Shown piece after piece: positions 8,771-11,566 of a DNA stretch of 11,566 nt (positions are counted from its first letter, which is position 1; each line of letters opens with the position of its first letter). The notes under the pieces are model-generated. The model was not told the DNA's origin, made no database searches, and saw only the letters and a list, made by a program, of their open reading frames with translations. The stretch comes from Jimgerdemannia flammicorona (Eukaryota > Mucoromycota > Endogonomycetes > Endogonales > Endogonaceae). The stretch lies in the NCBI GenBank assembly GCA_003990745.1, contig RBNI01006239.1, positions 1 to 11,566 on the forward strand. Reading direction: 5' to 3'. Both the position numbers and the translations under genes were made by a program.

Positions 8771-9099
8771 TCCTGGGGTCAGTTCAATTTCATGATCAAC
8801 TTCTCATGTAGGCAGTAGACCAGGTAGCTTATCTGGAAAGACATCCTTGAATTCTTCTAGCAGTAACTTGATGCTTTCATTGACTGATAGTCTCTTGTCT
8901 TGTTTCTTGGAACAGACCATTATAATAAAGACATACATTATCTTCTTGAGTACTCTCTTGTACTGCATAGCTGACAGTATTGCAATCTGAGTCTTATTGA
9001 TGGTCTTGTCTGTCTTGATAGTGATATTGACTCTATCTTGAAGTAGGGTGACTTCATTCTTGCACCAGTTAATGTCTGGGTTGTGTTTTGTAAGCCAGG

Positions 9100-9373
9100 G
9101 TTTTTCTAAGATCAGGTCATAATCTCCTAGTGGTACAATCTCAAAGTCTACTCATTCCCAATATTTCTGGATCTTGATGGGTAGTTTGGCAGCAATTGAC
9201 TCAATGGAGTGCAGAGTACCATCTGCAGTAACTATGCTATTATTCTTGGGTGCAGGCTTGGTAAGGATTTTGAGGCTTTTGATGAGGTTCTGATTGATGA
9301 AGTTCCCTGCAGCTCCACTGTCTATGAGTACTTGAACTTCTTTTCCTTTGACTAGACCTTTGAAAATGAGCAT
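9100..9373 (-). pseudogene. Retropepsin-like aspartic protease
   Basis: The sequence VQVLIDSGAAGNFINQNLI near 9345-9290 holds the aspartic-protease active-site motif (D-S-G), and TADGTLHSIES follows near 9230-9195 in the flap region. YDLILEKPWL near 9125-9095 matches the family's ILGxxWL closing motif, with Gly changed to Glu. One stop at about 9150-9154 falls just after YWE. It would process the gag-pol polyprotein. It follows the dUTPase directly in the same frame, with a TGA at 9383-9385 between them. About 300 codons of linker and RT amino-terminus follow, including a typical LLLEEFKDVFPDKLPGLLP near 8870-8815. Confidence 0.85.
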
Positions 9374-9406
9374 AACTTGAGCTCAATTTTCACTAAGACT
9401 TGCTGC

Positions 9407-9793
9407 TTTATCAGTGCTGCTGAAATCTTTTTGATCTTGTTTGGTTTTAGAGAGTTCTTGAACTTCTGTAATCTTGAGTTGACTGGCTTTTTCTAGGATC
9501 ATTTGCATGACTCAGTCTCTTTCTTTGACTGTGTAGTCTTGATCCTTCTGGTTGATAAGCAGAACTTGAACTTGTCCTCAAAAGTCTGGATCAATGACAC
9601 CAATACCTATATTTAAATGATGTTTGACACTGAGTCCTGATTGTAGTACAATTCTGGCATAATGTCCTTCAGGACATTGGACTGCAATTCCAGTAGGTAC
9701 CAGAGTTTGGCCCTTGGCTGGAATAGTGACTTATTTGACTGAGTGTAGGTTAAGACCAATGGCTCCTTCTATTTAATACTGAGGAACCTGGGT
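9407..9793 (-). pseudogene. dUTPase domain fused between nucleocapsid and protease, inactivated
   Basis: Family role: hydrolysis of dUTP to dUMP and pyrophosphate, which keeps uracil out of newly made DNA. All five motifs of the trimeric dUTPase fold can be placed in one frame. Motif 1 is AIGLNLHS (consensus AxGxDLxS; Asp now Asn), followed by VPTGIAVQCPEGHYARI. Motif 2 is LQSGLS (consensus RSGLA; Arg now Gln). Motif 3 is GVIDPDF then a stop at 9580-9578 where the family has Arg, then GQVQV; the catalytic Asp of GVID is kept. Motif 4 is RD, a stop at 9514-9512 where Arg is expected, then VMQMI. Motif 5 is KQDQKDFSSTDK at about 9442-9407, against RGxxGFGSTG; each Gly difference fits G to A. 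Another stop lies at 9733-9731. Length (about 125 residues) suits a full domain. It is in the same frame as gag and protease. Confidence 0.88.
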
Positions 9794-10798
9794 CTTTGGA
9801 TGAAGCTTCTTGATCTTGAGCTCAAGCTGACTGGTAGTGGAGTTGACAGGTGTGTCTTTGGACAACACAGTGACTGGTCTTGAGGGTTCGCTAGTCTTTC
9901 TAGGACATTTGGTTGCAATATGTCCTGTTTGGTGACAGAAGAAACAGGCTCTGGATTTCTTTAGATGGTCCTTTTCTTCAGAGGTAAGCTTGGTGTTATT
10001 TTTGTTCATGGTGTCTAAGTCCATTGATATCAGGCTAACTGTCCATGGTTGGTTCTTGTGGTAGTTCTCTAAGTAGTTCTTCTTGTGGTGTTCTAGTTCA
10101 AAGCAGTTACTAAAGGTGATGATATCAAACCTATCAGCAATTCTCATAACTTCATCAAGGATTTTAGGCTCTTCTAGCTTGACCTTGACTTGTGTATTTT
10201 CCTTCAGACCTTGGACATAGCAGTCTATCTTTTTGTCCTCAGATACTGCTGGTAGCTCAAGTAGGATTGACAGAAATTATGCATTATAGCTTTACACAGA
10301 CTTGAGTTGCTTGATGTTCACTAGCTTGTCCCTGGCTAGCTTGGTGGTATTAGCAGGCTTGAACTGCTTGTGAAGGGCTCTCTTGAAAGCTTCCCAGTCT
10401 CTGATTTATGTATATGAGTATACAGATATAACCATGCTATGATTGTGCCACCAGATGGCTGCATTTTCTCAGAGGAGTGTAGTGGCAAATTGGACTTATA
10501 TGTTATCTTCTATTCTTGTGAGCTTGAAGTATTAATCCAACTGGAAGGTCCATGCATCTGTAAATAGTTCTCCTCAATAACTGTTGAAGGTATCTGGCTT
10601 GAGTGGCTTGAAACTGACTAGTGCTATAGAATAATGTGATGTATTCACAGTTTGTGTTTTCTGCTGTTCTAGTTGTACTTGAAGTTCTTAGATTTGGTAG
10701 GCCATAGCATTGATCATATCTTCTATATTGAGCTGCAATCCTCCTGCTTCTTCTATAGCAGAGGGATCTGGCTGGTAGCCTGAGTCTTTGTGGCTCAT
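9773..10798 (-). pseudogene. Gag polyprotein region
   Basis: Starts at ATG 10798 (MSHKDSGYQ), about 70 bases downstream of the primer-binding site. A Gln/Leu-rich coiled segment (NAMAYQI, ELQVQLEQQ) lies near 10715-10655. The capsid-like core includes FKPLKPDTFNSY, TFQLD, ENAAIWWHNHS, IRDWEAFKRALHKQF and ARDKLVNIKQL, the pattern of the retrotransposon gag family. An open stretch from 10147 leads to the zinc knuckle, then to a TAA at 9775-9773, after which the same frame enters the dUTPase. In-frame stops (+ coordinates): 10688-10690, 10574-10576, 10532-10534, 10496-10498, 10469-10471, 10406-10408 and 10277-10279; five are TAA or TAG and two are TGA, and all fit C to T. Confidence 0.87.
9905..9946 (-). 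other. CCHC zinc knuckle (nucleocapsid) of gag
   Basis: CFFCHQTGHIATKC fits C-x2-C-x4-H-x4-C exactly, with the first Cys codon at 9946-9944 and the last at 9907-9905. Knuckles of this type bind element RNA for packaging. All four ligands survive. Confidence 0.92.
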
Positions 10799-10870
10799 TT
10801 TGGGTTTGTGTGACTAGTTGTGACTGGTTTTCGAATTCATGTGAGGTTTCTTAATAAGGCAAGTTATAAT

Positions 10871-10886
10871 GACACCACTGCTACCA
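10871..10886 (-). promoter_or_regulatory. Primer-binding site (PBS)
   Basis: The minus strand reads TGGTAGCAGTGGTGTC, two bases after the end of LTR B. The first nine bases, TGGTAGCAG, are complementary to a tRNA ending in CUGCUACCA, as in many eukaryotic initiator Met tRNAs (11 of the first 12 positions match the animal/plant version as I know it). The priming tRNA is inference. Confidence 0.7.
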
Positions 10887-11017
10887 AGTGTAATGGTTCT
10901 AGTTTCTTTAAGAGGAAGTGGCTAAATCTGGAAGTTCTAGTTGATCTAAAGTAGCTCAAAGAGATACTTAAAGGTTCAAGTGTTCTTGAAGGATTTCTGA
11001 GAGAAAATATTCTGAGC

Positions 11018-11023
11018 TTTATT
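11018..11023 (-). terminator. AATAAA polyadenylation signal of LTR B
   Basis: AATAAA within AAATAAAGC, starting 25 nt downstream of the TATA box, the same arrangement as in LTR A. Confidence 0.5.
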
Positions 11024-11040
11024 TAGGTAGAGAATAAGGA

Positions 11041-11048
11041 TATTTATA
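11041..11048 (-). promoter_or_regulatory. TATA box of LTR B
   Basis: TATAAATA on the minus strand within CTTGTATAAATA, identical to the 12-mer in LTR A. It is the likely promoter of the gag-pol transcript. Confidence 0.65.
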
Positions 11049-11341
11049 CAAGATCTGAAAGAAAGATCTGGAAAGAAAGAGAAATGCCAAGAAATAGGTT
11101 CTCAGCAAAGCTGACTAATACTATTCTACAATGTTCCAAAAGGTTCCATGACTAGCTAAGATAAGATACTTAGTGCCAAGGAAAGACAAGAATGTTCTAG
11201 TGGTGTCTGGGTGCTGAGAGAAGGTTTCTAAGCAAGTAGAGGTGGCAGAACATAGTAGAATATTTAAGAAATAACAAGAAAAGACTGACTAAAAGATGCA
11301 AAAATGTACTAAGACTAAAATATGACTGTGAAACTGTTACA

Positions 11342-11566
11342 GTGGGTCTCTCTGAGACATACTCCTATCTAGAGGAAATGCCACTCCTCAATGCCCATTG
11401 CACATGAGTACTGCTCTACTCCCCTCTAGTAGACTGATTATTGTTACTCAGAACTGCTGAGAGACACCAATTCTATCTAATATCTTCACTAATCAAACTC
11501 ACCAAATATGATCATATGCCTTCTCCTGATCTAAGAAGACCAATCTTCTATTCAGTCCACAGACTC
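11342..11566 (-). pseudogene. LINE copy 3 fragment: reverse transcriptase core, cut by window end
   Basis: The whole 225 bases align without a gap to copy 1 at 1295-1519, from the GVPQGDPLSP region back past the FLDQEKAYD motif. By hand count 156 of 225 bases match. Of 69 differences, 39 are C-to-T or G-to-A going from copy 1 to copy 3, 15 are the reverse transitions and 15 are transversions. It has no CG dinucleotide, whereas copy 1 has three in this stretch, all of which read CA here. It begins exactly at the outer edge of LTR B. Confidence 0.85.

Larger units (their letters stand above)
5986..11341 (-). mobile_element. Ty3/gypsy LTR retrotransposon with embedded dUTPase, degenerate, mosaic LTRs
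   Basis: Minus-strand order is LTR B, PBS, gag, CCHC knuckle, dUTPase, protease, RT, RNase H, integrase, LTR A. RT before integrase places it in Ty3/gypsy. Gag, dUTPase and protease share one frame (10798 to about 8770). RT to integrase share another (about 8765 to 6495), because of a likely one-base deletion near 8763-8772 in the segment between protease and RT. Without that deletion it would be one gag-pol reading frame. I located over a dozen in-frame stops, nearly all explicable as CAA, CAG, CGA or TGG mutated by a transition. The integrase carboxy-terminal region and a polypurine tract are missing. The two LTRs do not match, and the outer flanks (5981-5985 tttac, 11342-11346 gtggg) are not a duplication. 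Confidence 0.85.
10889..11341 (-). repeat. LTR B (5' LTR of the gypsy element)
   Basis: On the minus strand it starts TGTAACAG at 11341 and ends CCATTACA at 10889, giving TG...CA with a 5-bp inverted repeat TGTAA/TTACA. Length is 453 bp. The PBS follows after two bases, which fixes the inner edge. A TATA box (11048-11041) and AATAAA (11023-11018) mark U3 and R. It contains no CG dinucleotide. It abuts LINE copy 3 at 11342, suggesting insertion into a LINE. Confidence 0.8.

Noticed and set aside
1..11566. CRISPR array, bacterial operon, tRNA or rRNA genes
   Set aside because: No regularly spaced repeats, cloverleaf or rRNA-like stretches were seen, and all coding remnants are retroelement-derived.

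Overview
This window looks like a transposon graveyard from a eukaryotic nuclear genome, most likely fungal. That host guess rests on compact retroelements with no introns or host genes, a gag-pol layout in one frame, and pervasive C-to-T/G-to-A decay; it is inference, not proof. I see no intact host gene, tRNA, rRNA or CRISPR array. Every recognisable coding remnant lies on the minus strand.

Layout on the + axis. 1-~5360: one long, GC-rich, moderately decayed LINE (copy 1), read right to left. ORF1 (5324-3503) is followed by ORF2 (about 3328-3), which has an endonuclease/exonuclease/phosphatase (EEP) nuclease, a reverse transcriptase with FVDD, and a C-terminal Cx2C...Hx4C zinc finger at the left edge. 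~5430-5950: a second, more decayed LINE fragment (copy 2, RT amino-terminal part). 5986-6499: a putative LTR (LTR A). ~6500-10798: the internal region of a Ty3/gypsy element, minus strand, in the order gag, CCHC knuckle, dUTPase, protease, RT, RNase H, integrase. 10871-10886: primer-binding site. 10889-11341: a second LTR (LTR B). 11342-11566: a third LINE fragment (copy 3), colinear without gaps with 1295-1519 of copy 1.

The most interesting item is the dUTPase. A complete five-motif trimeric dUTPase domain is fused in frame between the nucleocapsid zinc knuckle and the protease. Betaretroviruses place their dUTPase in the same position, but this is a gypsy-type element. The domain is now dead. 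Several motif residues are changed, and nearly all the changes fit single G-to-A or C-to-T transitions.

The gypsy element and copy 3 have almost no CpG: I count four CG dinucleotides in 5986-11341 and none in copy 3, while copy 1 keeps many. Most premature stops can be explained as CAA/CAG, CGA or TGG turned into stops. This fits methylation-driven deamination or a RIP-like process. LTR A and LTR B do not match in sequence, although they share a TATA/AATAAA promoter module, and their outer flanks show no target-site duplication. The gypsy element is therefore a mosaic or rearranged copy rather than a clean single insertion.
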